A DNA stretch of 64,000 nucleotides from Methylophaga sp. OBS1 (GCF_026319365.1 NZ_JAPDMS010000004.1:1-64000), one strand, 5' to 3'; shown: positions 1-10,511, counted from the stretch's first letter. A program made the numbers and translations. Notes: a model not told the origin generated them from the letters alone.

Positions 1-58
1 ATTGTCCTGACTGGAATCACTCGAGTTGAAACATCCTGCAGTTGCCATCGTTTAATTT

Positions 59-133
59 AATCTGTGGAAATCGGTGGAATCTGCGGATAGCTATTATTGA
101 CTCTGTGTTCTCTGTGCCTCTGTGGTTGATAAA
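59..133. repeat. Two adjacent dispersed-repeat arms (CGCAGATT-type and CACAGAG-type)
   Basis: Positions 59-90 read as one arm of a repeat built on AATCTGCGGAT. Positions 99-133 are one arm of a second repeat built on CTCTGTG. The same two arms occur side by side at 51599-51667 and, in opposite orientation, at 51760-51834, so this is probably the right half of a composite element whose left half is missing or degraded. No coding potential is seen. Confidence 0.6.
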
Positions 134-145
134 TCAATCAGCGGA

Positions 146-403
146 TTACTGCTTAGGCCCAGTCTGATATTTGTCCTTCCACTCACTGTAGGGCATGCCG
201 TAAACATACTCCCGCGCCTGGTCGTAATCCATTTCGATCCCTTTGTCTTCAGCCGCGGCGAGATACCACTTGGATAAACAGTTACGGCAAAAACCCGCCA
301 GATTCATCAAATCGATATTCTGAACATCCGTGTTGGCCTGCAGATGTTCCAGCAGACGGCGGAAAGCGGCTGCTTCGAGTTCAATTTGAGTCTGTTGATC
401 CAT
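146..403 (-). CDS. DUF1244 family small protein
   Basis: A small soluble protein of 85 residues recognised as the DUF1244 family of proteobacterial proteins; its function is unknown. The core shows the family pattern: an N-terminal helix (FRRLLEHLQ), the segment NLAGFCRNCLSKWY with a CxxC pair, and the C-terminal YGMPYSEWK block. The start is placed at ATG 403, because AGGAT lies 6-7 bases upstream; an in-frame ATG at 415 has no such site. The gene overlaps the end of the preceding ABC transporter ATPase gene by 23 bases, which suggests translational coupling. The CxxC pair could bind metal, but nothing in the sequence proves that. The family call is confident. Confidence 0.85.
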   Translation of the reverse strand: MDQQTQIELEAAAFRRLLEHLQANTDVQNIDLMNLAGFCRNCLSKWYLAAAEDKGIEMDYDQAREYVYGMPYSEWKDKYQTGPKQ

Positions 404-2411
404 AATTATCCTCATATAAATAGCATTTAACGGTGTGACTGCGACTAAGCTGACTTAAATCCGGATAGGTTTCCCGGCAAATCGGCATTACATGCGGGCA
501 GCGCTGATGGAAGTGACAGCCTTTAGGCGGGTTCGCCGGAGACGGTAATTCTCCTTCCAGTTTAACGCTTTCGCGCTGACTTTTGCTGTCGATTTTAGGT
601 ACCGCTGATAACAATGCCTGGGTGTAGGGATGCTTGGGCGAATTTAAGACTTCGTCGCGCAAACCTTCTTCCACCACACGCCCCAGATACATCACTGCCA
701 CGCGGTGAGCCAGATAATCGACCACGGCGATGTTATGAGTGATAAACAGATAAGACAAGCCGAATTCATGCTGAATATCACGCAGCAGGTTCAGAATCTG
801 CGCCTGTACCGAGACATCCAGAGCACTGGTCGGTTCATCACAGATAATCACTTCCGGCTCTGCCGCCAGTGCTCTGGCGATGCAGATCCGCTGGCGTTGG
901 CCACCGGAAAACTCATGCGGGTAACGGTACTTGATATCAGGTCTCAGCCCCACCCGTTCCAGCAATTCATCGACTTTTTTTTCCCGCTCTGCTGGGTCTT
1001 TGATCGACGAGGTCAGCATGCCCTCTTCGATAACCTGGGTGATCGTCATCCGTGGGTTCATCGATGAGAAGGGATCCTGAAAAATGATCTGCATCGCCGA
1101 ACGTGCTTCTTTCAGTTCACGTTCATGCATGCGGGTTAATTCTTTGCCTCTGAAACTGACCTCGCCGGCAGTGACCGGAACCAGTTGCAGGATGCCTTTA
1201 CCCACTGTGGTTTTACCACATCCAGACTCTCCGACCAGAGCTAAGGTTTCTGCCGGCCTGAGATCCAGGCTAATGCCATCAACGGCTTTAACATGACCCA
1301 CTACACGCTGCAGGATGCCTTTTTTGATCGGGAAATGCACTTTCAACCGATCTGCCTTCAATAGCGCTTTATCCGCCGGCACCACCTCAGATAATCGCGA
1401 ACTAGTGACAGCGAGTTCAGGCTTGACCCGCTCCGCCGAGACTTCAGGATCATATAAATGACAGCGAACGCCATGACCTTCAGATTCAAGCCAGCGCGGC
1501 TCAATATCGTGACAATGCTGCCAGGCAAAGTCACAGCGGTCGGAAAAACGGCAGCAATTAAACGGCTGATTCAATGGTGGCACACTGCCTTTGATGACAG
1601 TGAGCTTCTCTTCCCGCTTCTGTTCAGAGGGCAAGGCTTCAAACAGCTTTCGAGTGTAGGGGTGCTGGGTATCATTAAAAAACTGGTGACGGCTCGCTGA
1701 TTCAACAATCTGACCGGCGTACATCACCGCGACATGATCGGCCATCTGTGCCACAACACCCAGATCATGGGTGATCAACATGATCGCCATGCCGGTTTTC
1801 TGCTGGATATCCTTGAGCAAGTCCAGGATCTGGGCCTGGATGGTGACATCCAGTGCGGTCGTAGGCTCGTCGGCAATCAAAAGCTCGGGCTCACCGGCCA
1901 ATGCAATCGCAATCATCACCCGTTGTTTCATACCGCCGGATAGCTGGTGAGGATATTCTTTGATGCGCTGATGCGGATCGGGAATGCCTACCGATTTCAG
2001 CAGCTCAATCGAACGCGCATAGACGCTTTCTTTATCGGTATTGAAGTGCCAGTTCAACACTTCGGCGATCTGCTGCCCCACCGTCAGTACCGGGTTGAGT
2101 GAACTCTGGGGCTCCTGGAAGATCATGGAAACCCGGCGACCGCGTATCTTCTCCATTTCGCTTTCCGAGAGCGGTAGCAGGTTCTGCCCTGTGAGCAGGA
2201 CTTCACCGGCAACGATACGACTTGCCGGATGTGGGTTGAGTCGCAACAGGGATAGGGCTGTCATCGACTTACCACAGCCGGATTCACCCAGCAGTGCGAA
2301 AGTCTCACCGCGGCGAATGCTGAAATCAATACCATCGACGGCTCTGGCCGGGTTATCGCCGTCACCGAACCAGGTTTTCAGCCCTTTCACTTCCAGCAGG
2401 GTGTCTGTCAT
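381..2411 (-). CDS. Peptide-type ABC transporter, fused double ATPase (YejF/DppD-DppF type)
   Basis: A 676-residue protein with two complete nucleotide-binding domains in one chain, the arrangement seen in YejF and GsiA. Domain 1 has Walker A GESGCGKS, signature LSGGMKQR and Walker [13 protein letters not shown]. Domain 2 (from about residue 350) has [16 protein letters not shown] and [12 protein letters not shown]. Each is followed by the cysteine-containing oligopeptide-transporter C-terminal segment ([10 protein letters not shown] and CHFHQRCPH). It would power import of peptides or similar solutes (nickel, opines and microcin C are alternatives) from the cytoplasmic face. Its ATG overlaps the end of the permease gene by 4 bases, so the two are one operon. 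No second permease or binding protein is nearby, so substrate cannot be inferred from context. Confidence 0.9.
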   Translation of the reverse strand: MTDTLLEVKGLKTWFGDGDNPARAVDGIDFSIRRGETFALLGESGCGKSMTALSLLRLNPHPASRIVAGEVLLTGQNLLPLSESEMEKIRGRRVSMIFQEPQSSLNPVLTVGQQIAEVLNWHFNTDKESVYARSIELLKSVGIPDPHQRIKEYPHQLSGGMKQRVMIAIALAGEPELLIADEPTTALDVTIQAQILDLLKDIQQKTGMAIMLITHDLGVVAQMADHVAVMYAGQIVESASRHQFFNDTQHPYTRKLFEALPSEQKREEKLTVIKGSVPPLNQPFNCCRFSDRCDFAWQHCHDIEPRWLESEGHGVRCHLYDPEVSAERVKPELAVTSSRLSEVVPADKALLKADRLKVHFPIKKGILQRVVGHVKAVDGISLDLRPAETLALVGESGCGKTTVGKGILQLVPVTAGEVSFRGKELTRMHERELKEARSAMQIIFQDPFSSMNPRMTITQVIEEGMLTSSIKDPAEREKKVDELLERVGLRPDIKYRYPHEFSGGQRQRICIARALAAEPEVIICDEPTSALDVSVQAQILNLLRDIQHEFGLSYLFITHNIAVVDYLAHRVAVMYLGRVVEEGLRDEVLNSPKHPYTQALLSAVPKIDSKSQRESVKLEGELPSPANPPKGCHFHQRCPHVMPICRETYPDLSQLSRSHTVKCYLYEDNYGSTDSN

Positions 2412-3820
2412 CGTGCCCCCTGCATTCTGGGATCAAAGGCATCACGAACCACGTCAGCGAACAGGTTGGCGGCGAGCACCAGAATAAACATCGAAATAAA
2501 GGCTGCAGTCAGTGACCACCAGACCACCGGGTCGCGGGCCATTTCCAGACGTGCACTGTTAATCATATTGCCCCAGCTTATCATCGACGGATCGACACCG
2601 ACACCGACGTAAGACAGCACCGCCTCCGCCAGTACCAAACCGCTGAAGTCGAGCACCACGGCAATCAGAACCAGGTGCATCAGATTGGGCAGGATATGTT
2701 TGTGGAGAATACTGAAATTGCTGGCACCCAGCGAACGCGAGGCAAGCACGTATTCGGCCTCACGCAGTTTCAGCGTTTCCGCTCTGAGAATACGGCACAA
2801 CCCGGTCCAACTGGTGACACCGAGGATAATGCATAGGAACAACAGTCGCATATCAGCGCGCTCGGCGATGGTTTCGAACTGCTCCGGATTGTTGTTCATA
2901 TACACCTGAAGAATCAGCACCGCGGCGGCAATCAACAGAACGCCCGGAATCGAATTCAACGTGGTGTAAATGTACTGAATAATGTCGTCAATCCAGCCAC
3001 GGAAATAACCGGCGGCAATCCCCAGCATGATCGCCAGCGGTAGCATCACCAGGGTCGTCAGTGTACCGATGACGAGACCGGTTCGCACACTCTTCAGTGC
3101 CTGGTAAAGCACATCCTGACCCACTTTATCGGTACCGAAGACGTGATAATCGGCACTGAGCGCAACCAGGTTGAAAACGGTGGCGGTAAGCAGAAACAAC
3201 ATCAGATAAAAGGTGCGAAGTGGATAATCCGAGCCGCCTCGCGTAATACGTCCTGCCTGACCAAGCAGTGAACCGCCCAGTCGTTTGCGGTTGAACAGGC
3301 AGTGCAGGATAAAAACGATAATAACCAGCAGCAGACTCAGCAGCGTGGCCTGGATAACGGTATTGATAATATCGTCAAGTTTGTTATCGGGGTGATCCAG
3401 ATGGCTGGCGCCGTACTTCAGTCGCGGATAATCATAGACCAGGGTGCCGTCCTCAGTGGTCTGCATCTCCTTGACATAGAGACGATGTGCAAAGGGGGCG
3501 GAATAGGTCTTTTCAACCTGCTGGCGCAATGGTTGCGCGATCCGGTCAAAAACACTGACAACTTCAGTGGCGTAATGGGTGCCTGTGGCATCGCCCTCAT
3601 CTTCCAGTGCCGGCCGGTAATGCAGAGAATCGAGCAGACCGATGACCACATAACAGCTCAGTACCATGATGGCGATCATGCCGCGACGGCGTTGAATAAC
3701 GGATTTCCAGGGCGCCCTGAGATGCGGACGACGACGGATATAGATTACAGCTGCGGCCACTACTGCCAGTAGCAGGAAAATCAGTATGTCTGTCCAAAGA
3801 AATACGGGCAAAAAGGGCAT
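2408..3820 (-). CDS. Peptide-type ABC transporter permease (OppC/YejE type)
   Basis: A 470-residue inner-membrane permease. The C-terminal half (about 230-465) carries the binding-protein-dependent transport domain with its cytoplasmic EAA loop (SLGASNFSILHKHILPN), as in OppC, DppC and YejE. The N-terminal half is longer than in OppC: hydrophobic segments near residues 10-27 and 47-65 precede a roughly 85-residue extracytoplasmic stretch, then further segments near 155-175 and 205-225. The ATG at 3820 has AAGG 8 bases upstream and lies 15 bases after ispH. In known systems such a subunit pairs with an OppB-type permease and a periplasmic binding protein; neither is encoded upstream, where ispH sits instead. 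Confidence 0.85.
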   Translation of the reverse strand: MPFLPVFLWTDILIFLLLAVVAAAVIYIRRRPHLRAPWKSVIQRRRGMIAIMVLSCYVVIGLLDSLHYRPALEDEGDATGTHYATEVVSVFDRIAQPLRQQVEKTYSAPFAHRLYVKEMQTTEDGTLVYDYPRLKYGASHLDHPDNKLDDIINTVIQATLLSLLLVIIVFILHCLFNRKRLGGSLLGQAGRITRGGSDYPLRTFYLMLFLLTATVFNLVALSADYHVFGTDKVGQDVLYQALKSVRTGLVIGTLTTLVMLPLAIMLGIAAGYFRGWIDDIIQYIYTTLNSIPGVLLIAAAVLILQVYMNNNPEQFETIAERADMRLLFLCIILGVTSWTGLCRILRAETLKLREAEYVLASRSLGASNFSILHKHILPNLMHLVLIAVVLDFSGLVLAEAVLSYVGVGVDPSMISWGNMINSARLEMARDPVVWWSLTAAFISMFILVLAANLFADVVRDAFDPRMQGAR

Positions 3821-3835
3821 GTAGGGCCTTAATTT

Positions 3836-4792
3836 TTATTTTCTGAGACTGCTCACATCTATCTTAAGTTCTCTCGGTAACGAAAACTCAATGTCTTCGC
3901 GTAAACCGTCATCTTCCTGCACATCGACAATACCCAGTTCTGCGAGTCTGGCAACGACCTCTTCGACCAGAATCTCAGGTGCTGATGCCCCGGCAGTCAG
4001 CCCAATACGCATTTTGTCGTTAAACCACTCTTCGCGGATCTCACCAGCATTATCCAGCAGGTAAGCCGGCGTCCCCAGTTTTTCCGACAACTCACGCAAT
4101 CGGTTGGAATTAGAGCTGTTCACCGAACCGACCACAATAACAAGATCGCAATCTCTGGCCAGCTTTTTCACTGCATCCTGACGGTTCTGGGTGGCATAGC
4201 AGATATCATCTTTGCTGGGACCGGTGATATGCGGGAAATGTTCGCGCAGTGCATCAATAACCTTCGATGTGTCATCAACAGAGAGCGTGGTTTGGGTGAC
4301 AAACGCCAGCCGTTCTGGATTTTTAACCTGGAGTTTGGCGACATCTTCCGGTGATTCCACCAGATACATGCCCCCCTCTTCTGAAGTGTACTGGCCCATC
4401 GTGCCCTCGACTTCAGGATGTCCTTCATGACCAATCAGAATGCATTCCATGCCCTGTTTCTCGTAGCGGGACACTTCCATGTGGACTTTGGTCACCAGCG
4501 GGCAAGTCGCATCGAAGACTTTCAAACCGCGCTGGGTACCTGCATGCTGGACTTGTTTTGACACGCCGTGGGCACTGAAAATGACCGTGCTGTTGTCCGG
4601 CACTTCATCCAGCTCTTCAACAAACACTGCGCCCTTGTTGCGCAGGTCATCAACGACAAAACGGTTGTGTACCACTTCATGACGAACATAGATAGGCGCA
4701 CCGAAAAGCTCGATTGCCCGTTCGACAATATCAATCGCCCGGTCGACCCCGGCGCAGAAGCCGCGGGGGTTTGCCAGTACCAGCTGTTTCAT
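3836..4792 (-). CDS. ispH: 4-hydroxy-3-methylbut-2-enyl diphosphate reductase
   Basis: IspH (LytB) catalyses the last step of the MEP isoprenoid pathway, reducing HMBPP to isopentenyl and dimethylallyl diphosphate with a [4Fe-4S] cluster in the cytoplasm. The three cluster cysteines are visible at C13 (PRGFCAGV), C97 (DATCPLV) and C198 (DDICYAT). The substrate-binding SSNSNRL and the GASAPE motif are also present. At 318 residues it matches the family (E. coli 316). The start is set at ATG 4792, preceded by AGAGGT; upstream in-frame codons would only add an unconserved 20-residue extension. It lies between pheA and the ABC permease on the same strand. Confidence 0.97.
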   Translation of the reverse strand: MKQLVLANPRGFCAGVDRAIDIVERAIELFGAPIYVRHEVVHNRFVVDDLRNKGAVFVEELDEVPDNSTVIFSAHGVSKQVQHAGTQRGLKVFDATCPLVTKVHMEVSRYEKQGMECILIGHEGHPEVEGTMGQYTSEEGGMYLVESPEDVAKLQVKNPERLAFVTQTTLSVDDTSKVIDALREHFPHITGPSKDDICYATQNRQDAVKKLARDCDLVIVVGSVNSSNSNRLRELSEKLGTPAYLLDNAGEIREEWFNDKMRIGLTAGASAPEILVEEVVARLAELGIVDVQEDDGLREDIEFSLPRELKIDVSSLRK

Positions 4793-4796
4793 ATGA

Positions 4797-4912
4797 GTAC
4801 CTCTGTGAGTGTAGCGAGCCTGTGCCTGGTGGTGTCTGCCAGCGCGCAGCAAGCGGAGTGTACACAGTAGTACATGAGCATTGCGAGCACTGCCGGACTC
4901 TGCCAGGTGCAG
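4797..4912. repeat. Imperfect long palindrome between pheA and ispH
   Basis: The gap holds two arms of similar wording, AGTGTAGCGAGC...CTGCCAG and AGCATTGCGAGC...CTGCCAGG, around a centre with TGTAC and GTACA facing each other. The whole can fold as one long imperfect hairpin. It resembles the large palindromic intergenic elements of gammaproteobacterial genomes, but I cannot name the family. The ribosome-binding site of ispH lies just at its edge. Confidence 0.5.
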
Positions 4913-4937
4913 GCGCAGTAGCTAACAGATGTGCTCA

Positions 4938-6032
4938 TTAGAGTACTGCCTTGGGATAAGACCCCAGAATTCTAAACATTGAGGACTCCTGTTCCAGTCG
5001 CTGCAGCGCCTCTGCTACTGCCGGCTCCTGAATATGTCCCTCGATATCAATAAAAAACACATATTCCCATATTCCCTTGCGGGAAGGACGCGACTCGATC
5101 CGCGTCATACTGATGCCACTCTCAGCGAGGGGTTTCAGTAGAGACTGTAAAGCACCCGGTTTGTTCTTGGTCGCCACCAGCAGAGCGGTTTTATCGACGC
5201 CTGACGGGCCGACATTCTGCCTGCCAATCACCAGAAAACGGGTGGTGTTGTCTGATTCATCTTCAATATTGTTTGCCAGCACTTTCAGGCCATAGATCGC
5301 AGCGGCGGTACTCGCGGCAATTGCAGCCGCACTGGCATCCATTGCCGACACCCGCTTGGCAGCTTCGGAGTTGCTGTCCAGCGGAATCAGTTCCGCCTGC
5401 GGTAACTGATCCCCCAGCCACTGCCGGCACTGTGCCAGCGCCTGAGGGTGGGCAAACACCTGACGGACTTCATCCAGCGATTCCGCCCGGCCCAGCAGAT
5501 AATGATGTATGGGTAATGTCACTTCGCCGTTAATCTTGAGCGAAGAGGAAATAAAACGATCCAGCGTGTGGCTGACCACGCCTTCAGTCGAATTTTCGAC
5601 TGGCACAACCCCGTAACAGGCGTGCTCGGTTTCCACCGCACGGAACACATTGGCTATGGTGCTGACTGATTGTAGTTCCACAGAACCGCCGAAATGTTTA
5701 AGCGCAGCTGACTGAGTGAAGGAACCTTCCGGCCCCAGATAAGCCACTTGCAGCGGTTTTTCTGCAGCCAGACAGGCGGACATGATTTCACGGAACAACC
5801 GCGCCATTTCCTGCGAAGACAAGGGGCCTTCATTACGCGCCATGACATTTCGGAGCACCATGGCTTCGCGCTCAGGACGGTAAAAATCGGCTTTTTCGCC
5901 GTTTTCGATTTTGATTCGCGCCACTTCCTGCGCCATCGATGTGCGCTGATTCAGCAGGTGTTGAATTTGCTGATCAGTGTCATCGATCTGCTGGCGAATC
6001 TTTTCAAGGGCCTTTTGCTCTTGCTCATTCAT
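4938..6032 (-). CDS. pheA: Bifunctional chorismate mutase/prephenate dehydratase (P-protein)
   Basis: The enzyme converts chorismate to prephenate and then phenylpyruvate for phenylalanine synthesis. The order is an AroQ-type chorismate mutase helix domain (about residues 1-90), a prephenate dehydratase domain (from YLGPEGSFTQ to NTTRFLVIG, with the catalytic TRF motif) and a C-terminal ACT domain with GALQ and ESRPS, the phenylalanine-binding motifs that give feedback inhibition. Length (about 364 residues) is normal. The reading frame opens with a GTG directly after the serC stop (6041); an ATG three codons later (6032) is taken as the start because the GTG has no room for a ribosome-binding site. 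It is coupled to serC and gyrA upstream. Confidence 0.95.
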   Translation of the reverse strand: MNEQEQKALEKIRQQIDDTDQQIQHLLNQRTSMAQEVARIKIENGEKADFYRPEREAMVLRNVMARNEGPLSSQEMARLFREIMSACLAAEKPLQVAYLGPEGSFTQSAALKHFGGSVELQSVSTIANVFRAVETEHACYGVVPVENSTEGVVSHTLDRFISSSLKINGEVTLPIHHYLLGRAESLDEVRQVFAHPQALAQCRQWLGDQLPQAELIPLDSNSEAAKRVSAMDASAAAIAASTAAAIYGLKVLANNIEDESDNTTRFLVIGRQNVGPSGVDKTALLVATKNKPGALQSLLKPLAESGISMTRIESRPSRKGIWEYVFFIDIEGHIQEPAVAEALQRLEQESSMFRILGSYPKAVL

Positions 6033-6041
6033 CGGCGGCAC

Positions 6042-7121
6042 TTACCCGTGTTGACGCTCAAACTGTTGCATGAATTCGATCAGTTTATCAACACCGGCTT
6101 CCGGCATCGCGTTGTAGATACTGGCGCGCATGCCACCCAGGTCGCGATGGCCTTTCAGTGTGAGTAACTGTTCTTTAGCCGCTTGCTGCAGGAATGTTTT
6201 TTCCAGACTGCTGTCAGCCAACGTGAATGGCACATTCATCCAGGAGCGATAACGCGGGTCCACCGGATTGGCATAAAACGGACTGTCATCAATCATGCGG
6301 TAAAGCTTGTCAGCTTTACGCTTGTTAATTTCTGCCATTGCTGCCAGACCACCCTGCTGCTTGAGCCAGTCAAACACGAGGCCAGCCAGGTACCAGCTGT
6401 AAGTGGCCGGGGTGTTGAACATGGAACCGTTATCTGCATGCGTTTTATAGTTGAGCATCGAGGGGGTTCCGGCCAGTACTTCTCCCATCAGATCCTTACG
6501 CACAATCACAATGCAGAGTCCGGCAGGACCGATATTCTTCTGGGCACCGGCGTAAATCAAACCGAATTTAGTCACATCAATCGGCCGCGACAGGATAGTC
6601 GATGACATATCAGCGACCAACGGCAAATCCCCCACGTCCGGCACATCATGGATTTCCAGGCCATGAATAGTTTCATTCGGCGTGTAGTGGACGTAAGCGG
6701 CATCATCCGATAATTGCCATTCACTTGGATCAGCAACCGTAGTGAAGCGATTGGCACTGGAATCGGTGGCGATATTCACTTCACAGAAACGCTTGGCTTC
6801 CGCAATCGCTTTGCCCGACCAGGCCCCCGTGTTGAAATAGTCGGCCCGGGTTTTGCCACGCAGCAGATTCATCGGAATCATCGGGAACTGCAGCGAAGCC
6901 CCTCCCTGCAAGAACAGTACAGCATAGTCATCGGGAATCGCCATCAAATCGCGCAGATCAGCCTCGGCCTTCTCGGCAATCGATGTGTACTCGGGACCGC
7001 GATGACTCATCTCCATCACGGACATCCCGGTGCCATGCCAATCCAGCATTTCCTGCTGGGCCTGTCTCATCACGGCATCCGGCAGCATGGCCGGGCCGGC
7101 ACTAAAGTTATACGCTCTCAA
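6042..7121 (-). CDS. serC: Phosphoserine aminotransferase
   Basis: SerC transfers an amino group from glutamate to 3-phosphohydroxypyruvate (serine synthesis) and, in organisms using the DXP route, acts in pyridoxal phosphate synthesis. The protein begins with the family signature NFSAGPAMLP. The PLP lysine is K195 in GAQKNIGPAG, and the C-terminal GGMRASIYNA block is intact; length is 359 residues. Initiation is at a TTG codon (7121), two bases after the gyrA stop, with GAAGAG inside the gyrA end serving as ribosome-binding site. No ATG is available without losing the conserved N-terminus. The gyrA-serC-pheA order is common in gammaproteobacteria. Confidence 0.96.
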   Translation of the reverse strand: MRAYNFSAGPAMLPDAVMRQAQQEMLDWHGTGMSVMEMSHRGPEYTSIAEKAEADLRDLMAIPDDYAVLFLQGGASLQFPMIPMNLLRGKTRADYFNTGAWSGKAIAEAKRFCEVNIATDSSANRFTTVADPSEWQLSDDAAYVHYTPNETIHGLEIHDVPDVGDLPLVADMSSTILSRPIDVTKFGLIYAGAQKNIGPAGLCIVIVRKDLMGEVLAGTPSMLNYKTHADNGSMFNTPATYSWYLAGLVFDWLKQQGGLAAMAEINKRKADKLYRMIDDSPFYANPVDPRYRSWMNVPFTLADSSLEKTFLQQAAKEQLLTLKGHRDLGGMRASIYNAMPEAGVDKLIEFMQQFERQHG

Positions 7122-7123
7122 AG

Positions 7124-9706
7124 TTACTCTTCTGTTGCTGTGTCTTCGTCGTCACCCACCGGCATTTCGGCGTCTTCTTCGTCCTCAATAACCCGTTCCA
7201 AACCGCATAGTTTTTCATCGTTACTGAGGTTGATAAGACGAACACCCTGGGTGTTTCGCCCGACCAGTGACACATCTTTCACCGGCGTGCGAACCAGCGT
7301 ACCACCGTTGGTGATTAACATGATTTGATCGTCATCGCGAACCTGTACCGCGCCGACAACACTGCCGTTACGAGCTGAAGTCTGGATTGAGATAATGCCC
7401 TGGCCGCCACGACCCTGCACCCGGTATTCAGCCAGATCAGTACGTTTGCCGTAACCGAATTCGGTTGCTGTCAGAATCGCCCCCTCTTCCTGAGCAATAA
7501 TCAGGGCGATGATGCGCTCATCATCGGCAATCCGCATACCACGGACACCGCGTGAAACACGGCCCATGGAACGGACATCCGTTTCAGGGAAGCGAATAAC
7601 CTTACCGGCCGAGCTGAACAGCATCACATCGGAATGACCATCTGTCACCGCCACATCCACCAGGCGATCGCCTTCTTTCAGATCAACGGCAATGATGCCA
7701 CTGGAACGCGGACGGGAATAGTCCACCAGCGGGGTTTTCTTCACGGTGCCGGAGGCGGTGGCCATAAAGATGAATTTGTCCGCTTCATATTCACGGATAG
7801 GCAGCACAGCATTAATGCGTTCGCCCTCTTCCAGCGGTAGCAGATTCACAATCGGTTTACCACGAGCAGTGCGTCCGCCCTGTGGCAGTTCATAGACTTT
7901 CTTCCAGTAGACTTTACCGAAGCTGGAGAAACACAGCAGGGTGTCGTGGGTGTTGGCCACAAACAGATGCTCGACAAAGTCTTCGTCTTTCATCCCGGTC
8001 GCCGCTTTACCCTTACCACCGCGTTTCTGTGCCTGATAGGTATCAAGCTGCGTGGTTTTGGCGTAACCGGCGTGAGACAGTGTGACCACCATCTCTTCTT
8101 CACTGATCAAGTCTTCCAGCGTCAGGTCCAGGTGATTAGCCAAGATCTCGGTGCGACGCTCGTCGCCGTATTCATCCTTGACCGCGATGAGTTCATCACG
8201 AATCACCGCCATCAAGTTATCCGGATCGCTCAGGATGGCCAGCAGTTCGGCAATCAGATTCAGAACTTCACGGTATTCATCGAGGATCTTATCCTGTTCC
8301 AGACCGGTCAGACGGTGCAGACGCATATCCAGAATCGCTTGGGCCTGTGCCGGTGACAAGTAATAGAGACCATCGACCAGACCCAGTTCAGGCGCCAGAT
8401 CTTCAGGACGCGATGCTTCGGCACCGGCAGCACCGAGCATTTCCTGAATCAGATCAGACGCCCAGCCCTTGGCCACCAGCGCCTGCTTGGCTTCTGCGGG
8501 ATTGGGTGAAGACTTGATCAGTTCGATGACTTCATCAATATTCGCCAGCGCGGTCGCCAGCCCTTCCAAAATGTGGGCACGTTCGCGGGCTTTACGCAGA
8601 TCATAAATGGAACGGCGGGTCACCACTTCACGACGGTGACGGATGAAGGCCTGCAGCACTTCTTTCAGGTTCAGCGTACGCGGCTGACCATCAACGATGG
8701 CGACCATGTTGATGCCGAACACAGTCTGCATCTGGGTCTGTTGATAAAGGTTGTTGAGAATGACTTCCGGTACTTCACCGCGCTTGAGCACGATAACCAT
8801 GCGCATGCCTTCCTTATCGGATTCGTCACGCAGGGCGGAAATACCTTCAATCTTTTTGTCTTTAACCAGCTCGGCAATTTTTTCCAGCAGACGGGCTTTA
8901 TTGACCTGGTACGGCAGCTCGTTGACCACGATGCTTTGCTGACCAGTCGCTTCATTGGTCTCGATGTCAGCACGGGCACGAATGTGCACACGACCACGGC
9001 CGGTGGCATAAGCCTCGGCAATCCCTCTGGCACCGTTAATAATCGCTGAAGTCGGGAAGTCGGGACCGGGAATATGTTCCATCAGTTCAGGAATACCAAT
9101 GCCCGGATCGTCAATCATCGCTACCGCGGCGTTGAGCACCTCAGTCAGATTGTGCGGCGGAATGTTGGTGGCCATACCCACGGCGATACCGGAAGAACCA
9201 TTGACCAGCAGGGCCGGGATCTTGGTAGGCAGAACAGCCGGTTCGGATTCCGACTCATCATAGTTGGGAATGAAATCGACCGTCTCTTTTTCCAGATCGG
9301 CCAGCATTTCATGGGTGATTTTCGCCATGCGCACTTCGGTGTAACGCATCGCTGCCGGTGAGTCGCCATCGACCGAACCGAAGTTACCCTGGCCGTCGAC
9401 CAGCATGTAGCGCATTGAAAATGGCTGAGCCATCCGCACCATGGTGTCGTAGACCGCGGTATCACCATGTGGGTGATATTTACCGATAACGTCACCGACG
9501 ATACGGGCAGACTTTTTGTAGGGGCTGTTCCAGCTGTTGCCCAGCTCCCGCATCGCATAGAGAACCCGGCGGTGAACCGGCTTGAGTCCGTCGCGAACAT
9601 CCGGCAGCGCTCGTCCGACAATTACGCTCATGGCATAATCGAGGTACGATTGCTTCATCTCGGCTTCGATACCTATCGAATCCAGTTCTAAGGCAATTTC
9701 ACTCAT
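7124..9706 (-). CDS. gyrA: DNA gyrase subunit A
   Basis: This is the breakage-rejoining subunit of the type II topoisomerase that introduces negative supercoils. It is 860 residues long with the catalytic tyrosine at Y122 (AAMRYTE). The quinolone-determining region reads [11 protein letters not shown], with threonine at position 83 and aspartate at 87; threonine 83 is the normal residue in several gammaproteobacteria such as Pseudomonas aeruginosa. The C-terminal pinwheel carries the GyrA box as QKRGGKG, and the tail is strongly acidic, as usual. It heads the gyrA-serC-pheA gene group. The ATG at 9706 has GGA about 10 bases upstream. Confidence 0.98.
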   Translation of the reverse strand: MSEIALELDSIGIEAEMKQSYLDYAMSVIVGRALPDVRDGLKPVHRRVLYAMRELGNSWNSPYKKSARIVGDVIGKYHPHGDTAVYDTMVRMAQPFSMRYMLVDGQGNFGSVDGDSPAAMRYTEVRMAKITHEMLADLEKETVDFIPNYDESESEPAVLPTKIPALLVNGSSGIAVGMATNIPPHNLTEVLNAAVAMIDDPGIGIPELMEHIPGPDFPTSAIINGARGIAEAYATGRGRVHIRARADIETNEATGQQSIVVNELPYQVNKARLLEKIAELVKDKKIEGISALRDESDKEGMRMVIVLKRGEVPEVILNNLYQQTQMQTVFGINMVAIVDGQPRTLNLKEVLQAFIRHRREVVTRRSIYDLRKARERAHILEGLATALANIDEVIELIKSSPNPAEAKQALVAKGWASDLIQEMLGAAGAEASRPEDLAPELGLVDGLYYLSPAQAQAILDMRLHRLTGLEQDKILDEYREVLNLIAELLAILSDPDNLMAVIRDELIAVKDEYGDERRTEILANHLDLTLEDLISEEEMVVTLSHAGYAKTTQLDTYQAQKRGGKGKAATGMKDEDFVEHLFVANTHDTLLCFSSFGKVYWKKVYELPQGGRTARGKPIVNLLPLEEGERINAVLPIREYEADKFIFMATASGTVKKTPLVDYSRPRSSGIIAVDLKEGDRLVDVAVTDGHSDVMLFSSAGKVIRFPETDVRSMGRVSRGVRGMRIADDERIIALIIAQEEGAILTATEFGYGKRTDLAEYRVQGRGGQGIISIQTSARNGSVVGAVQVRDDDQIMLITNGGTLVRTPVKDVSLVGRNTQGVRLINLSNDEKLCGLERVIEDEEDAEMPVGDDEDTATEE

Positions 9707-9813
9707 TGATTATTCGTCCAGTTAAAGCTCAGCTATCTGCAACCGGTGGAGTTATCCACCAAAGCGATAATCCTACCACCAAAGGCGATTTCCTGCACGC
9801 TAATCTCTAACTG

Positions 9814-10452
9814 CTACCTAGCATCGACTTTGGCAAAATAAGCGCTTAAATCCTGCTCCAAAGTCGCGAGAAGTTCTCCAAGCCCTTGTTTCCATCCTGT
9901 TACAACGTTTCCCGGGGTGGTTTCCTCGATATCGACATCCACTCTAAGTCCGGTCTGGAACAGGTTTTTCTGATTATCCGCAGCTGTCATAAAGAACTGC
10001 ATTTCCAGGATAGCCTGAGGGGAGTATTCAGGCCGCTTTTCACCGTAAAGCCCGGTCACCGCGGATTCCAGTACAAGATCAGCTTCCACTGACTCATCGG
10101 TGACCACCTGACTGAACATGCCGGATTTCTGCAACCAGCGTTTGAGCTGGGCGGTGAACATTTCTTCCGGCTCGGTAAAAAGCTCGTGGGGAGGCTGTGC
10201 CTGGTATTCGCTTTCATTGACCCGGAATACAATGGTCTTGTCACGGAAATGAGGCACCACTCTGACCGGCTTAAGCAATAATACCCTGTCCTGAGCAAAC
10301 TCCTGAGCAACGACGCCGCGGTCTACGTCCACTACGTAATAGCGGGGAGTCGCGTCTTCATCTTCGCCTCCGCCCCAACTGAAACAGGCACTGATCAGCC
10401 CTGCCAGAGCGACTACTAAGATGACTTTGAAGAGGTTACTGAGCGCTTTCAA
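9814..10452 (-). CDS. PqiC/YmbA-like ABC-type transport auxiliary lipoprotein
   Basis: A 212-residue lipoprotein with an N-terminal hydrophobic segment ending in the lipobox LISAC (cysteine 23). The remainder fits the ABC transport auxiliary component family (PqiC, formerly DUF330): YYVVDVDRG near the N-terminus, then the FRVNESEYQAQPPHELF core and a helix with LKRWLQKSGMF. Family members work with MCE-protein lipid transport systems at the outer membrane. No MCE protein, permease or ATPase lies beside it, so its partner must be elsewhere if it has one. It is transcribed away from apt, leaving a short shared promoter region. The family assignment is fairly sure; the role is inferred. Confidence 0.7.
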   Translation of the reverse strand: MKALSNLFKVILVVALAGLISACFSWGGGEDEDATPRYYVVDVDRGVVAQEFAQDRVLLLKPVRVVPHFRDKTIVFRVNESEYQAQPPHELFTEPEEMFTAQLKRWLQKSGMFSQVVTDESVEADLVLESAVTGLYGEKRPEYSPQAILEMQFFMTAADNQKNLFQTGLRVDVDIEETTPGNVVTGWKQGLGELLATLEQDLSAYFAKVDAR

Positions 10453-10511
10453 AACGACTCCTTTTAAATGCTGAAATGAACACGGGCTAAAAACTCAAGC
10501 CTTGCTGCCGA

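Noticed and set aside
8573..9049. Long antisense frames over gyrA, purL and pepN
   Set aside because: They mirror the codon structure of the real genes; family motifs lie only on the coding strand.
9451..9474. Quinolone-resistance mutation in GyrA (threonine at position 83)
   Set aside because: Threonine is the natural residue at this position in several susceptible gammaproteobacteria; it is not evidence of acquired resistance.
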